DNA of 64,000 bases from Rhodococcus sp. WMMA185 (GTDB lineage Bacteria > Actinomycetota > Actinomycetes > Mycobacteriales > Mycobacteriaceae): contig NZ_CP017014.1 of assembly GCF_001767395.1 (NCBI RefSeq), forward strand, positions 4,171,012-4,235,011, read 5' to 3'. A program made the translations under genes and the position numbers. Numbering within the stretch: the first letter of the stretch is position 1; every line of letters begins with the position of its first letter. Positions 50,782 through 60,057 of the stretch are shown piece after piece. The notes below the pieces were generated by a model. The model worked only from the letters and a program-made list of their open reading frames with translations, did no database searches and was not told the origin of the DNA.

Positions 50782-52272
50782 TTATCGGGTGGCCGCTCTT
50801 GCGCGGTCGAGTGTGTCGACGCCTGCACACTCTGCCCAGCGTGCGCGCACCGCTGCGATATCGCGGCCGGTATCGCGAGGTTCCACCGTGATTCGTGGGG
50901 GCGGTGCCCAACGCCGAGCCACGGTGACCATGCCCTCGACGTCGGTGCCCGCGCAGACCGCGGCGGCCTGCACGCACGCGCCTCGTGCACTGGCCTCGCC
51001 CGCGTCGGGCACGGTGACCACGTCGCCCGAGAGATCGGCGAGGAGTGCGAGTGTGGCACGAGAGCGGGTTCCGCCGCCAACGGCTGTCATCGGACCGTCA
51101 CAGCGCAACCCGTAGGAACGCAACGCATCTCGGTGGTCCAACAGCGACAGCAGCGGACCTTCGAGGAATGCGCGAGCCATCTCCTCGCGGGTGGTGGCCG
51201 AAGTGATGTCGGACAGCAGACCTCGCGCATTGGGGCGGTTCGGGGTGCGTTCGCCGTCGAGGAACGGAACGAGCACCGGCCCCGGGGCCGAGCCTGCGGC
51301 GAGTGCGAGTGTGGAAAGTCCGGCGTGGTCGGTCCCGAGGATGCGTGCCGCGGTGTCGCCGACCCGTGCAGCGTTGAGCGTGCAGACGAGAGGAAGATAG
51401 CCGCCGGTGGTGTCGGCTACTCCGCTGATGGTGCCGGTCGCGTCGAATACCGGGGTGCGCGACGAGGTCGCGACGACACCGGACGTTCCCAGCCCGATGT
51501 ACTGGTCTCCGTCGCTCAACCCCAGGCCGAGGTAGGCGGCGTGCTGGTCGCCCGCGCCGGCGCCAACCAGCGTCGTGTCCGTCAGGCCTAATTCGGCTGC
51601 GGCATAGTCTGATACGACTTCGGCGGGTTCAGCGGCGCCGAGAACTGTTGGCAGCAGGGGGAGCCAATCCCGTTCTCCCGCAGCGATCTCGAGGTAATCC
51701 GGCAACCAGGCAGAGGTGGTGGCGTCGAAATAGCCTGTGCCGGAGGCATCGGACCGGTCGGTGACGGCCCGGCCCGTGAGTCGGTAGACGAGGTAGTCGT
51801 GAGGAAGCAGGATGTGACGGGTCCGATCGAGAATCGACGGTTCGTGCTCGGCAACCCAGGCCAGCTTGGCGATCGTGAATGCAGCCGTCGGCAGCGTGCC
51901 GATCCGTCGCACCCACCGGGGTCCGCCGATGCGCTCGACGAGCACGGACAGTTGAGGTGCTCCCGTGGTGTCGTTCCACAACTTGGCAGGCCGCAGAGGC
52001 TGTCCGTCCGAGCCGAGAAGCACGAGTCCGTGACACTGTGCGGCGACCGACAGCGCGCGCACATCGACCGGTCCCGCGCCAGACAGAGCTGTGCGGACTG
52101 CGGCGACCATGGCGTCCCACCATGATCGTGGATCCTGTTCGCTACACGGCGGGAAAGCAGGTGTGTGCGGCGCAGACCCGGAGGCGAGCAGTGCGCCGGT
52201 ATCCGCGTCCCGGATCTCGGCCTTGCAGGACTGGGTCGACGAGTCGATGCCGAGAACGACCGGGCGGGTCAA
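50782..52272 (-). CDS. xylB: Xylulokinase-like FGGY kinase
   Basis: A 496-residue FGGY kinase starting TRPVVLGIDSSTQSCKAEIRD, with HGLVLLGSDGQPLRPAKLWND (sugar contact), LPHDYLVYRLTG and the C-terminal TAVGGGTRSRATLALLADL. It resembles D-xylulose kinase most, but the sugar is not certain. The TTG at 52272 overlaps the stop of the SIS gene (TTGA), and there is no separate binding site, so it depends on translation of that gene. It is the middle gene of SIS-kinase-SDR. Confidence 0.87.
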   Translation of the reverse strand: MTRPVVLGIDSSTQSCKAEIRDADTGALLASGSAPHTPAFPPCSEQDPRSWWDAMVAAVRTALSGAGPVDVRALSVAAQCHGLVLLGSDGQPLRPAKLWNDTTGAPQLSVLVERIGGPRWVRRIGTLPTAAFTIAKLAWVAEHEPSILDRTRHILLPHDYLVYRLTGRAVTDRSDASGTGYFDATTSAWLPDYLEIAAGERDWLPLLPTVLGAAEPAEVVSDYAAAELGLTDTTLVGAGAGDQHAAYLGLGLSDGDQYIGLGTSGVVATSSRTPVFDATGTISGVADTTGGYLPLVCTLNAARVGDTAARILGTDHAGLSTLALAAGSAPGPVLVPFLDGERTPNRPNARGLLSDITSATTREEMARAFLEGPLLSLLDHRDALRSYGLRCDGPMTAVGGGTRSRATLALLADLSGDVVTVPDAGEASARGACVQAAAVCAGTDVEGMVTVARRWAPPPRITVEPRDTGRDIAAVRARWAECAGVDTLDRARAATR

Positions 52273-52907
52273 AGCCCGACCACAGGTCTGTTGTCGTCGA
52301 GCAGGTCCTCGCGAGTGCCGACGCCACCTGCGGGGTGGGATCGAACGACGTCGTGGATCGTGCGTCCGGTGAGAGCCATTGCCACGACACCGACGGCGTC
52401 GCCCCATGCGCCGACCGCGAGTGTGCTGGTCAGGGCAATCATGTCGCCCGGGTCGGCATCGTGGGCTGTGGCGGGCAGCTCGGCCACGTCGGTGGCGGCA
52501 GCCGCGAAAGGGGACCCGGAGTTCTCCGTGACCGCGACTACGCGAACGCCGTGGCTCACGAGGCGGGCCGCCAGTTCGGTCAGCTCACCGGAGCGTCCGG
52601 TCTTGGAGATTGCCAGCACGAGGTCGTCGGTGCCGATCGCCGCCATTCCGCCGTGGAGCGCATCCGTGGCGGCCAGGTACAGGGCCGGTGTGCCGCACAC
52701 GGAGAGTAGATGGGCCAGGCGTGCCGCCATGATTCCCGACGTTCCCGAACCGGTGGTGATGATCTTGCCGGGAGTATCGACCACGATGCGTGCGACGTGC
52801 ACGACGCTCGGTCCGACCGAATCGGCCAAAGCGGACAGTCCGGCGGCTTCCCGAACCAAAACGGTGTGCGCGAGGCTTTCGAGTGCGGCGTCGTCGATTT
52901 CGCTCAT
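52269..52907 (-). CDS. SIS-domain sugar-phosphate isomerase-like protein
   Basis: A 212-residue protein with one SIS domain: GKIITTGSGTSGIMAARLAHLL and LVLAISKTGRSGELTEL are the phosphosugar-binding loops. It resembles arabinose-5-phosphate isomerases (KdsD/GutQ) without CBS domains, and MurQ-like proteins. GATGAGG precedes ATG 52907. It is the first gene of the SIS-kinase-SDR operon, so it may interconvert the kinase product or sense it. Confidence 0.85.
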   Translation of the reverse strand: MSEIDDAALESLAHTVLVREAAGLSALADSVGPSVVHVARIVVDTPGKIITTGSGTSGIMAARLAHLLSVCGTPALYLAATDALHGGMAAIGTDDLVLAISKTGRSGELTELAARLVSHGVRVVAVTENSGSPFAAAATDVAELPATAHDADPGDMIALTSTLAVGAWGDAVGVVAMALTGRTIHDVVRSHPAGGVGTREDLLDDNRPVVGL

Positions 52908-52956
52908 GTGCCGTACCTCATCGCATAGTGATTGCTCACCTGTGGTGCGATTCGGA

Positions 52957-53040
52957 TCATGTCCACAGAGCCATTCGATTGTCAATGAACATCTCGCGGT
53001 CAGTCGGCCCGAGATCGGACAATTCGGGCAAAGCGCTCAT
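52957..53040 (-). CDS. Possible 27-aa peptide coupled to the Lrp-type regulator
   Basis: An ATG at 53040 overlaps the regulator stop (ATGA) and opens a 27-codon frame, MSALPELSDLGPTDREMFID and on to a TGA. The overlap is the usual sign of coupled genes. It may be a peptide, or the surviving start of a gene cut off by the sugar operon downstream. Confidence 0.4.
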   Translation of the reverse strand: MSALPELSDLGPTDREMFIDNRMALWT

Positions 53041-53510
53041 ACCCACTCCGCCCCTGGCCCGTTCGCCTCTTCGAAGATCAGCCACGTCTTGGTGGACAGC
53101 ACGCCCTCTAGGCCTTGCAGTTGCTCGAGCACAAGGTGGCGGAGCGCACGGTTGTCGGGTGACCGGACCAGCACCAGAACGTCGAAATCGCCGCCGAGCA
53201 GCGAATAGTGCTCGACAAAGGGCAGATTGCGCAATTGGGACGCAATTCCGCGCCACGAGTCCTGCTTGATGGAGAGGGCGATGAACGCGGAGGAACCGAG
53301 CCCGGCCTTGTCGTGGGCGATGTGGGTGGTGAAACCCTCGATGATCCCAGCGTCTTGCAGACGTCCGATCCGCATGTAAGCGTGTGCGCGGGAGATATGC
53401 GTTTTCTCCGCAAGGGCTCGAATCGAGATTCGTCCGTCTGCGACGAGTTCCCTGATGATGCGTCGGTCGGTCGCGTCGAGTACGTATGTGCGTGATGTAT
53501 CGTCGGCCAT
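53037..53510 (-). CDS. bkdR: Lrp/AsnC-family regulator of the keto-acid dehydrogenase operon
   Basis: A 157-residue Lrp/AsnC protein: winged HTH (IIRELVADGRISIRALAEKT and SRAHAYMRIGRL) and a RAM domain for amino-acid binding (FVEHYSLLGGDFDVLVLVRS). Members that lie beside bkd genes activate them in response to branched-chain amino acids, as BkdR does in Pseudomonas. It is divergent from the E1 alpha gene with a palindrome between. ATG 53510 has a weak GGTGG site. The gene symbol rests on context. Confidence 0.87.
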   Translation of the reverse strand: MADDTSRTYVLDATDRRIIRELVADGRISIRALAEKTHISRAHAYMRIGRLQDAGIIEGFTTHIAHDKAGLGSSAFIALSIKQDSWRGIASQLRNLPFVEHYSLLGGDFDVLVLVRSPDNRALRHLVLEQLQGLEGVLSTKTWLIFEEANGPGAEWV

Positions 53511-53521
53511 CTGTCCACCCT

Positions 53522-53543
53522 TACTGTGGTCTACCACACAGTA
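53522..53543. promoter_or_regulatory. Palindrome before the regulator and bkd operon
   Basis: TACTGTG (53522-53528) and CACAGTA (53537-53543) form an inverted repeat; a second one, TGTGGT-CT-ACCACA, overlaps it. It lies 12 bases from the regulator start and is a likely Lrp-type site. Confidence 0.7.
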
Positions 53544-53663
53544 GCGAGACGATCTGCCGCCACTGCGCTGATTTTGGGCCGTATGTCTTGGTTCGAGCCG
53601 GATCATTGTCGATCAGTCGATCCATTGGGAGCATTACTGCACACAATGGGTTTGGAGGTAGAT

Positions 53664-54782
53664 GTGACGCTCATGGAACCTGTGGGTGCGCCGCAGTATC
53701 AGAAGTTTCTTCCGGCAGATCATGCGGTGCAGTACCTCGACACGGCGGGTGAGTTGACCGAGAGCGAGGCCCGGTATCCGAGGCCCAGTGACGACCGCCT
53801 CGTCGAGATGTATCGAAACATGTTTCTGGGCAGGCGATTCGATCAACAAGCCACTGCGTTGACGAAGCAGGGCAGGCTTGCGGTGTACCCGTCCGCACGC
53901 GGTCAGGATGCCTGTCAGATCGCGGGAGCGATGTGCCTGCGTCCGACGGATTGGATGTTTCCCACCTACCGGGATTCGATGGCGCTCATGGCGCGCGGCA
54001 TCGACCAGGTGGAGCTTCTGGGCATGCTCGCCGGTGAATGGCACTGCGGATACGACCCCGCGCGGTATCGCAGCGCCCCGCAGTGCACCCCCCTGGCCAC
54101 CCAGTTGCTCCACGCCGCGGGCGTGGCCTACGGCGAGAACCGCAAGGGCCGCGACACGATCGCATTGGCGTTCTGCGGCGACGGCGCGACGAGTGAGGGC
54201 GACTTTCACGAGGCACTGAACTTCGCCGGCGTGTTCAAAGCCCCGGTGATCTTCCTGGTGCAAAACAACGGGTTCGCGATCAGCGTGCCGATCGCGAAGC
54301 AGAGCGCTGCTCCCTCGCTTGCGCACAAGGGTGTCGGCTACGGAATCGGAAGCGAGCAGGTAGACGGCAACGATCCGGTCGCGATGCTGGCGGTGATGGA
54401 CGAGGCCGCCAGATTCGTCCGCGCGGGCAATGGTCCGGTGATCGTGGAAGCGCAGACCTACCGGATCGACGCACACACCAATGCCGACGACCCCACCCGG
54501 TATCGAGACGCCGGGGAGGTGGAGAAGTGGCTCGGACGCGACCCGTTGGCCCGGCTCGAGAAGTACCTGCGCGAGAAGGGCCTCTTCGACGACGACGCGG
54601 CGGCGGCCCTCGCCGCTGAGGCCGAGGCTTCAGCTTCGGCGCTGCGCGAGGGTATGAACGCTGAACGCCCCGCCGACCCCACGGACCTGTTCCGGTACGT
54701 CTTCGCCGAACCAACTCCCCAACTGCGCGAACAACAAGCGCAGGTAGAGGCCGAACTGGCCGCTGAGTCCGAGGAGCACTGA
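53664..54782 (+). CDS. bkdA1: Branched-chain 2-oxoacid dehydrogenase E1 alpha subunit
   Basis: The 372-residue protein has the thiamine diphosphate motif GDGATSEGDFHEALNFAGVF and the conserved SARGQDACQIAGAMCLRPTDW and RIDAHTNADDPTRYRD. With E1 beta it decarboxylates 2-oxo acids from valine, leucine and isoleucine, giving acyl groups also used for fatty-acid starters. GTG 53664 has GGAGGT five bases upstream; earlier in-frame starts lie over the operator. The next gene begins four bases after the stop. Confidence 0.94.
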   Translation: MTLMEPVGAPQYQKFLPADHAVQYLDTAGELTESEARYPRPSDDRLVEMYRNMFLGRRFDQQATALTKQGRLAVYPSARGQDACQIAGAMCLRPTDWMFPTYRDSMALMARGIDQVELLGMLAGEWHCGYDPARYRSAPQCTPLATQLLHAAGVAYGENRKGRDTIALAFCGDGATSEGDFHEALNFAGVFKAPVIFLVQNNGFAISVPIAKQSAAPSLAHKGVGYGIGSEQVDGNDPVAMLAVMDEAARFVRAGNGPVIVEAQTYRIDAHTNADDPTRYRDAGEVEKWLGRDPLARLEKYLREKGLFDDDAAAALAAEAEASASALREGMNAERPADPTDLFRYVFAEPTPQLREQQAQVEAELAAESEEH

Positions 54783-54786
54783 CACC

Positions 54787-55791
54787 ATGCCCACGATCAC
54801 CATGGCTCAGGCACTGAACACCGCGCTGCGGGATGCGCTCACCGCAGACGAGAATGTCGTCGTCTTCGGAGAGGACGTCGGTGCTCTCGGGGGTGTATTC
54901 CGCGTGACGGATGGGTTGACCAGCGACTTCGGCGAGGACCGCTGCTTCGACACTCCACTGGCAGAGTCAGGCATCGTCGGCTTCGCGGTCGGCATGGCGA
55001 TGGCCGGATTCCGCCCGGTGGTGGAGATGCAGTTCGACGCGTTCGCCTACCCCGCGTTCGAGCAGATCGTCTCCCACGTCGCCAAGATCAGGAACCGCAC
55101 CAAAGGCGCCCTGTCGGTGCCGATCGTGATCCGTGTCCCGTTCGCCGGCGGCATCGGCGGGGTCGAGCACCACTGCGATTCGAGTGAGGCCTACTACGCT
55201 CAGACTCCGGGGCTGAAGGTCGTCGCGCCGTCCACAGTCTCGGACGCGTACACGCTGTTGCGTGAGGCCATTGACGACCCGGACCCGGTGATCTTTCTCG
55301 AACCCAAGCGTCTGTATTTCTCCCGTGCCGACGTCGAGCTCGGGGCCGGCCCGCCGATCGGGAAGGCTGCTGTGCGCCGCCAGGGTCGGGACGCGACCAT
55401 CGTCGCGTACGGCCCGTCGGCGAGTGTCGCGCTCGAGACGGCCGAGGCTGCGGCCGCCGAAGGTCGTGACCTCGAGGTGATCGATCTACGTTCGATCGTG
55501 CCGTTCGATGACGAGACGGTCATGGCATCGGTCCGGAAGACCGGCCGGTGCATCGTGGTTCAGGAAGCTCAGGGCTTCGCCGGGGTTGGGGCGGAAGTCG
55601 CCGCCCGCGTTCAGGAGCGGTGCTTTCACTACCTGCACGCTCCCGTCCTGCGGGTCAGTGGTTTCGACATCCCGTATCCGCCACCAAAGCTGGAACGGTT
55701 TCATCTTCCCAGCGTGGACCGAGTCCTCGACAGTGTGGAGCGGTTGCAGTGGAACGACACCGCAGACACCCGCTGGGCGGTGCCCGTATGA
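54787..55791 (+). CDS. bkdA2: Branched-chain 2-oxoacid dehydrogenase E1 beta subunit
   Basis: A 334-residue transketolase-like subunit: ENVVVFGEDVGALGGVFRVTDG, VPIVIRVPFAGGIGGVEHHCDS and YGPSASVALETAEAAA are typical. It forms the alpha2-beta2 E1 with the previous product. Its stop overlaps the ATG of the E2 gene (ATGA), so subunit ratios are tied by coupled translation. Confidence 0.95.
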   Translation: MPTITMAQALNTALRDALTADENVVVFGEDVGALGGVFRVTDGLTSDFGEDRCFDTPLAESGIVGFAVGMAMAGFRPVVEMQFDAFAYPAFEQIVSHVAKIRNRTKGALSVPIVIRVPFAGGIGGVEHHCDSSEAYYAQTPGLKVVAPSTVSDAYTLLREAIDDPDPVIFLEPKRLYFSRADVELGAGPPIGKAAVRRQGRDATIVAYGPSASVALETAEAAAAEGRDLEVIDLRSIVPFDDETVMASVRKTGRCIVVQEAQGFAGVGAEVAARVQERCFHYLHAPVLRVSGFDIPYPPPKLERFHLPSVDRVLDSVERLQWNDTADTRWAVPV

Positions 55792-57038
55792 GCGACCAGG
55801 TCTTCATGCTTCCCGACCTCGGCGAGGGTCTGACCGAAGCCGACATCGCGGAATGGAGGGTGAAGGTCGGCGATACGGTCGCGATCGACCAAGTGGTCGT
55901 AGAGGTCGAGACCGCCAAGGCGGCGGTGGAGGTACCGATTCCGTTCGAGGGCACGGTCGTGGCACTGCACGGTGACGCAGGCTCGACGCTGAAGGTCGGA
56001 ACCCCATTGATAACGGTCAGCGCGGCGGGCCACGAGCAATACCGGGAAGAGGAACGTGCCGGATCCGGCAGCATTCTGATCGGGTACGGAACCAGTGAAG
56101 ATACGCGACGCCGACGGCGTCGCGTGCAGACCGACCAGCGCGTGCAGACCGACCAGGTTGTGACCACGACGCCACCGCGCCGCGCCGCCGTGGCACGGGT
56201 CATCTCCCCGGTCGTACGAGGCCTCGCGCTCCGGAACGGCATCGACCTGTCGACAGTGTCGGGAACCGGCTCGGGCGGTGTGATCACCCGGGCGGACGTC
56301 GAGAACGCACTTGGTGCGGCACCCGCAAACAAGACCGGCGACCATCAGCGGATTCCGATCAAGGGCCTGCGCAAGACTGTCGCAGACAGGCTGTCGGCCA
56401 GCCGTCGGGAGATACCGGACGCCACCACCTGGGTTGACGTGGATGCAACGGCCTTCCTCGACGCCCGCACGGCGATCAACGCTTCGCTCGATGACGACGG
56501 CGGCGGAGTGGGTCTGCTGGCATTGCTTGCCCGCATGGCCGTTGCCGCGCTGAAGCAGTTCCCGGAGCTGAACTCCACCGTCGATACCGAGCGCAACGAG
56601 ATCGTCCAGTACGACCACGTGCATCTGGGTGTCGCCGCGCAGACCCCGAAGGGGTTGGTTGTCCCGGTCATCGAGAATGCCGATCTCCTCTCGACAATTG
56701 ATCTTGCGCAACAACTTCGGGAGACAACTGCCCTTGCCCGCGAAGGCAAGCTCGCGCCCACGCGCCTGTCCGGGGGCACGTTCACGCTCAACAACTACGG
56801 CGTCTTCGGGGTTGACGGTTCGACACCGATCATCAACCATCCGGAGGCCGCGATCCTCGGCGTAGGACGAATCATCGACAAACCCTGGGTCGTGAACGGG
56901 CAGCTGGCTGTCCGGAAGATGACCCAGGTATCGCTCAGCTTCGATCACCGCGTCTGCGACGGCGGCGTCGCGGGCGGGTTCGTGAGGCTGTTCGCCGATT
57001 ACATCGAGAATCCGATCTCCCTGCTGGGAAGACTGTGA
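55788..57038 (+). CDS. bkdB: Dihydrolipoamide acyltransferase (E2)
   Basis: A 416-residue E2 with one lipoyl domain (1-80; lipoyl Lys44 in VETAKAAVEV), an Arg/Thr/Gln-rich linker, a subunit-binding domain (about 137-175, ISPVVRGLALRNGIDLSTV) and an acyltransferase domain ending in SFDHRVCDGG, with the active His and Asp. It moves the acyl group to CoA. ATG 55788 overlaps the previous stop. The linker carries an exact 18-bp tandem duplication. Confidence 0.95.
   Translation: MSDQVFMLPDLGEGLTEADIAEWRVKVGDTVAIDQVVVEVETAKAAVEVPIPFEGTVVALHGDAGSTLKVGTPLITVSAAGHEQYREEERAGSGSILIGYGTSEDTRRRRRRVQTDQRVQTDQVVTTTPPRRAAVARVISPVVRGLALRNGIDLSTVSGTGSGGVITRADVENALGAAPANKTGDHQRIPIKGLRKTVADRLSASRREIPDATTWVDVDATAFLDARTAINASLDDDGGGVGLLALLARMAVAALKQFPELNSTVDTERNEIVQYDHVHLGVAAQTPKGLVVPVIENADLLSTIDLAQQLRETTALAREGKLAPTRLSGGTFTLNNYGVFGVDGSTPIINHPEAAILGVGRIIDKPWVVNGQLAVRKMTQVSLSFDHRVCDGGVAGGFVRLFADYIENPISLLGRL
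56121..56156 (+). repeat. Exact 18-bp tandem duplication in the E2 linker
   Basis: CGCGTGCAGACCGACCAG occurs twice in tandem (56121-56138, 56139-56156) and encodes RVQTDQ twice. It lengthens the flexible linker after the lipoyl domain and looks recent, as there are no differences. Confidence 0.9.
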
Positions 57039-58420
57039 TGGTCGGTACGCACAGTGACGTCCTGATTCTTGGTGGGGGGTCAGGCGGTTACGCCTGCGCC
57101 GTTCGTTGCGCCCAGCTCGGACTCTCCGTCACGCTGATCGAGTCGGACAAAGTCGGCGGGACTTGTCTGCACCGCGGATGCATCCCCACCAAGGCTCTCC
57201 TGCGCTCCGCCGAGGTTGCGGACACCGCCCGATCGAGTGAGTCCTTCGGTGTCAGGGCAAGATTCGAAGGCATCGACCTCGAGGCCGTCCACGAGTACAA
57301 GAACGGCGTCGTCGAGCGCCTGTACCGGGGATTGCTGGGGCTCGTCGCGAATCACGCGGTGACGACCGTCGTCGGACATGGCCGGTACCTCGGGGATCGG
57401 ACGGTAGAAGTCGGCGGAACGCGTTACACGGGAACGTCTGTCGTGCTGGCAACGGGTTCATATGCCCTCACGGTCCCGGGCATAGAACTCGGCAACCGGA
57501 TCATCACCAGCGACCAGGCACTGAATCTCGAGTTCTCACCACAGAGCGTGATTGTTCTGGGCGGTGGGGTGATCGGTGTCGAGTTCGCCAGCATCTGGGC
57601 GTCGTTCGGGGCTGAAGTAACCGTCGTCGAAGCGCTTCCCCGACTGGTATCCGGGGAGGATTCGTGGTGCTCGAAGCAACTCGAACGGGCTTTCCGAAGG
57701 CGGGGCATCGCCGTCAGGACGGGCGCGAAGGTTGCGACCGCGAAGGAATCGATTGACGGCGTCGCCGTCGAACTGGACGGCGGTGAAGTCCTTCAGGCAG
57801 ACGTTCTGTTGGTGGCGGTGGGACGTGGACCACGCACCGGTGATACCGGATTCGCCGAACACGGCATCGCGCTCGAGCGAGATTTCGTCGTCACGGACGA
57901 GCGCCTCCGCACAACCGCTGAGGGTGTGTATGCCGTCGGTGACGTCGTGAATGGCCTTCAGTTGGCGCACAGGGGGTTTCAGCAGGGCATCTTCGTTGCT
58001 GAGGAGATCGCGGGTCTTCTGCCGACTGCAGTCGCCGAGCATCTCATTCCGCGGGTGACGTATTCGCACCCCGAGGTCGCATCCGTCGGGCTGAGTGAGG
58101 ATGTTGCCAGGAAGCGTTACAGCAATGTCGCCGCTGTCTCGTACGACCTTGCGGGGAACGGCAAGAGTCAGATCCTGAAGACCTCGGGTGGGATCAAGGT
58201 CGTGCGGGCAGGAGGCAGCGGTGAGGATGGACCCGTCGTCGGGGTTCATATGGTCGGCGACCGGGTCGGTGAACTGATCGGTGAGGCTCAGTTGACCGTG
58301 GCCTGGGAGGCGCTGCCTGCCGATGTCGCCCCTTTCTTGCACGCGCATCCAACTCAGGGCGAAGCCCTCGGCGAGGCAATGCTCGCACTCGCAGGTAAGC
58401 CACTGCACGCACATTCCTAG
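57038..58420 (+). CDS. lpdA: Dihydrolipoamide dehydrogenase (E3)
   Basis: A 460-residue flavoprotein: FAD motif VLILGGGSGGYACAVRC, redox disulfide Cys43 and Cys48 in GGTCLHRGCIPTKALL, NAD motif VIVLGGGVIGVEFASIW and the C-terminal active His in HAHPTQGEALGEA. It reoxidises the lipoyl group of E2. The start overlaps the E2 stop (GTGATG: GTG 57035 or ATG 57038, GGGAAG upstream). It closes the bkd operon, and having its own E3 makes the complex self-contained. Confidence 0.95.
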   Translation: MVGTHSDVLILGGGSGGYACAVRCAQLGLSVTLIESDKVGGTCLHRGCIPTKALLRSAEVADTARSSESFGVRARFEGIDLEAVHEYKNGVVERLYRGLLGLVANHAVTTVVGHGRYLGDRTVEVGGTRYTGTSVVLATGSYALTVPGIELGNRIITSDQALNLEFSPQSVIVLGGGVIGVEFASIWASFGAEVTVVEALPRLVSGEDSWCSKQLERAFRRRGIAVRTGAKVATAKESIDGVAVELDGGEVLQADVLLVAVGRGPRTGDTGFAEHGIALERDFVVTDERLRTTAEGVYAVGDVVNGLQLAHRGFQQGIFVAEEIAGLLPTAVAEHLIPRVTYSHPEVASVGLSEDVARKRYSNVAAVSYDLAGNGKSQILKTSGGIKVVRAGGSGEDGPVVGVHMVGDRVGELIGEAQLTVAWEALPADVAPFLHAHPTQGEALGEAMLALAGKPLHAHS

Positions 58421-58489
58421 ACATGCGTACGTCCAGACATGTGCACAGCGAGTAGCCAGTGTCGAACCGTGGCCGTCGAGGACTTCGGA

Positions 58490-59389
58490 CTATCGCCCGC
58501 CTAGCGCTGGATGGAAGCCGACGTCGCCGAGATTGAGCACCACCATATTGTTGTCGATCGGGTTGTTGTCCCGACCCAAGCCGTCGATGACGGTTCGATA
58601 GTCGGCGCCTTCCAGAATCGTGCGGTATCGGTGGTGGAAGTGGCCGTGCCACAATCGGCAGGGACGAACCCGATCCACGACAAACCGCAGCTTGGCGCGG
58701 TTCGCCTCCGATTCGGCGAGTTCCTCCGGTGGAAATCCGTAACGGTCGCGGGCCATGCCTGGCACCTCGATACCGCCGGGGCAGTCGTGGCAGAACATGA
58801 CATCCACCGGTCCGCCATCGACAGCCGTTCGGACGTCGGCGCCGCTGATCTGTTCCTGCGGCCACCAAGACTTGCCCTCGGTACGCAGGAATCGGTCGAT
58901 AGAATGGGCACCGCCCAACGCCAGGCAGCGTGTCTGCCCCCAGTTCCAACGCAGCCCCCGCGGGAGATGCACGATTCGTCCTCTCAAGTAGCGCAACCCA
59001 TCTTCGGCAACGGGTTGCGCGAGAAGCCAATCGAAGTCCTCGTGGTTGCCCTCGACGAATCCGAGAACCATGTCTTCGGCGGCGAGCGCGGCGTCGATCG
59101 CGTCGAGATAGCTGTCCTTGAAGCTGTAGCCGAAGTCGCCGAGATGCACCAGGATGTCGGCGTTCCGCTTGGCTGCGTACGCGATCACCTGCCGTGCGTA
59201 GTCGGTATTGGCGTGCCAGTCGCCGGCGATCGCCACCCTGCGCGGTGTGTGGAAGAAGCGTCCTCTCACCTCTTGTCCGCCAGCGGCCCGAGGGGTGCGG
59301 GTGGGTCTCGGCGGTTGGTCGAACTGCCGAGAAGCACGGAGGGTCGGTTGCTCGAGATTCGTCGTCTCACGCGGGGAGTTTGGTGGCAT
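58490..59389 (-). CDS. Calcineurin-like metallophosphoesterase
   Basis: A 299-residue phosphoesterase with the full metal set: AGDWHANTD, HLGDFGYS, VEGNHEDFD, FCHDCPGG and WHGHFHHRY. The first 45 residues are Pro/Arg-rich and probably disordered. It hydrolyses phosphoester bonds; the substrate is unknown, and the text resembles actinobacterial relatives of the Ser/Thr phosphatase fold. AGGAG lies about 11 bases before ATG 59389. It is convergent with the bkd operon with a 69-base gap. Confidence 0.88.
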   Translation of the reverse strand: MPPNSPRETTNLEQPTLRASRQFDQPPRPTRTPRAAGGQEVRGRFFHTPRRVAIAGDWHANTDYARQVIAYAAKRNADILVHLGDFGYSFKDSYLDAIDAALAAEDMVLGFVEGNHEDFDWLLAQPVAEDGLRYLRGRIVHLPRGLRWNWGQTRCLALGGAHSIDRFLRTEGKSWWPQEQISGADVRTAVDGGPVDVMFCHDCPGGIEVPGMARDRYGFPPEELAESEANRAKLRFVVDRVRPCRLWHGHFHHRYRTILEGADYRTVIDGLGRDNNPIDNNMVVLNLGDVGFHPALGGR

Positions 59390-59677
59390 CAAATAGGCTC
59401 CTTCCTGGCATCGAAGGAGCCGTCGACCTCGAAGACCAGGTGTTGGGTAGACGAAGCAACCTGCGCGAGCGGGAACCCACCGCTCTCCGTCAGTCTATGC
59501 TTCGCGGGTGTCGCTTGGGGGCAAGTTTTGGTCTCGAACGTTCCCGGTTACTCGAGTGCCACCGCGGATTACGTAACGTCTTTATCGAATTGATTTGCAG
59601 CAGTGTACAATGCACCGCCATATCCGGAAACGGACATGGCGGACGCTCCCGGTGCCATTGCGCTCGGGGCGCTTCGC

Positions 59678-59974
59678 CTATTTGACGGCGATCACGTCGA
59701 CGGGGCGAATATCGGGATCCTTGGCGAGCAGTTCGGGTCCGACCTTGCCCAGAGCTTCAGGGATGGCGCCGGTCAGATGCGCCTGACGACCGTCTTCGTC
59801 GCTGAACGTGTCGAAGATGCCGTACGTGGTCTCGCTGAGCTTGAACGCGTACCAGGTCACGGTGCCGCCTTCCTCCAACACCAGGGCCCGGCCCTGTTCG
59901 AGGAAGGCCGCCAGATCCCCACCCTTACCCGGCTTGGCCTCGAGTAGGGCCAGTATTCCTCTGTCGACTGCCAC
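59678..59974 (-). CDS. Antibiotic biosynthesis monooxygenase (ABM) domain protein
   Basis: A 98-residue ferredoxin-like dimeric alpha+beta protein: ILALLEAKPGKGGDLAAFLE, VTWYAFKLSETTYGIFDTF and a C-terminal VDVIAVK. Relatives include quinol monooxygenases and haem-degrading enzymes, and many have no known role. GTG 59974 has GAGGAGG seven bases upstream and is better than the ATG at 60010. It is divergent from a GlxA-type regulator. Confidence 0.87.
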   Translation of the reverse strand: MAVDRGILALLEAKPGKGGDLAAFLEQGRALVLEEGGTVTWYAFKLSETTYGIFDTFSDEDGRQAHLTGAIPEALGKVGPELLAKDPDIRPVDVIAVK

Positions 59975-60057
59975 AATGCCTCCTCGGTTCTGGTTCGTGA
60001 TTACATCCACTGATCACGCTAGGTGGGCGGTGCGCGATGTAGAGCGTCGGAAGCGAC

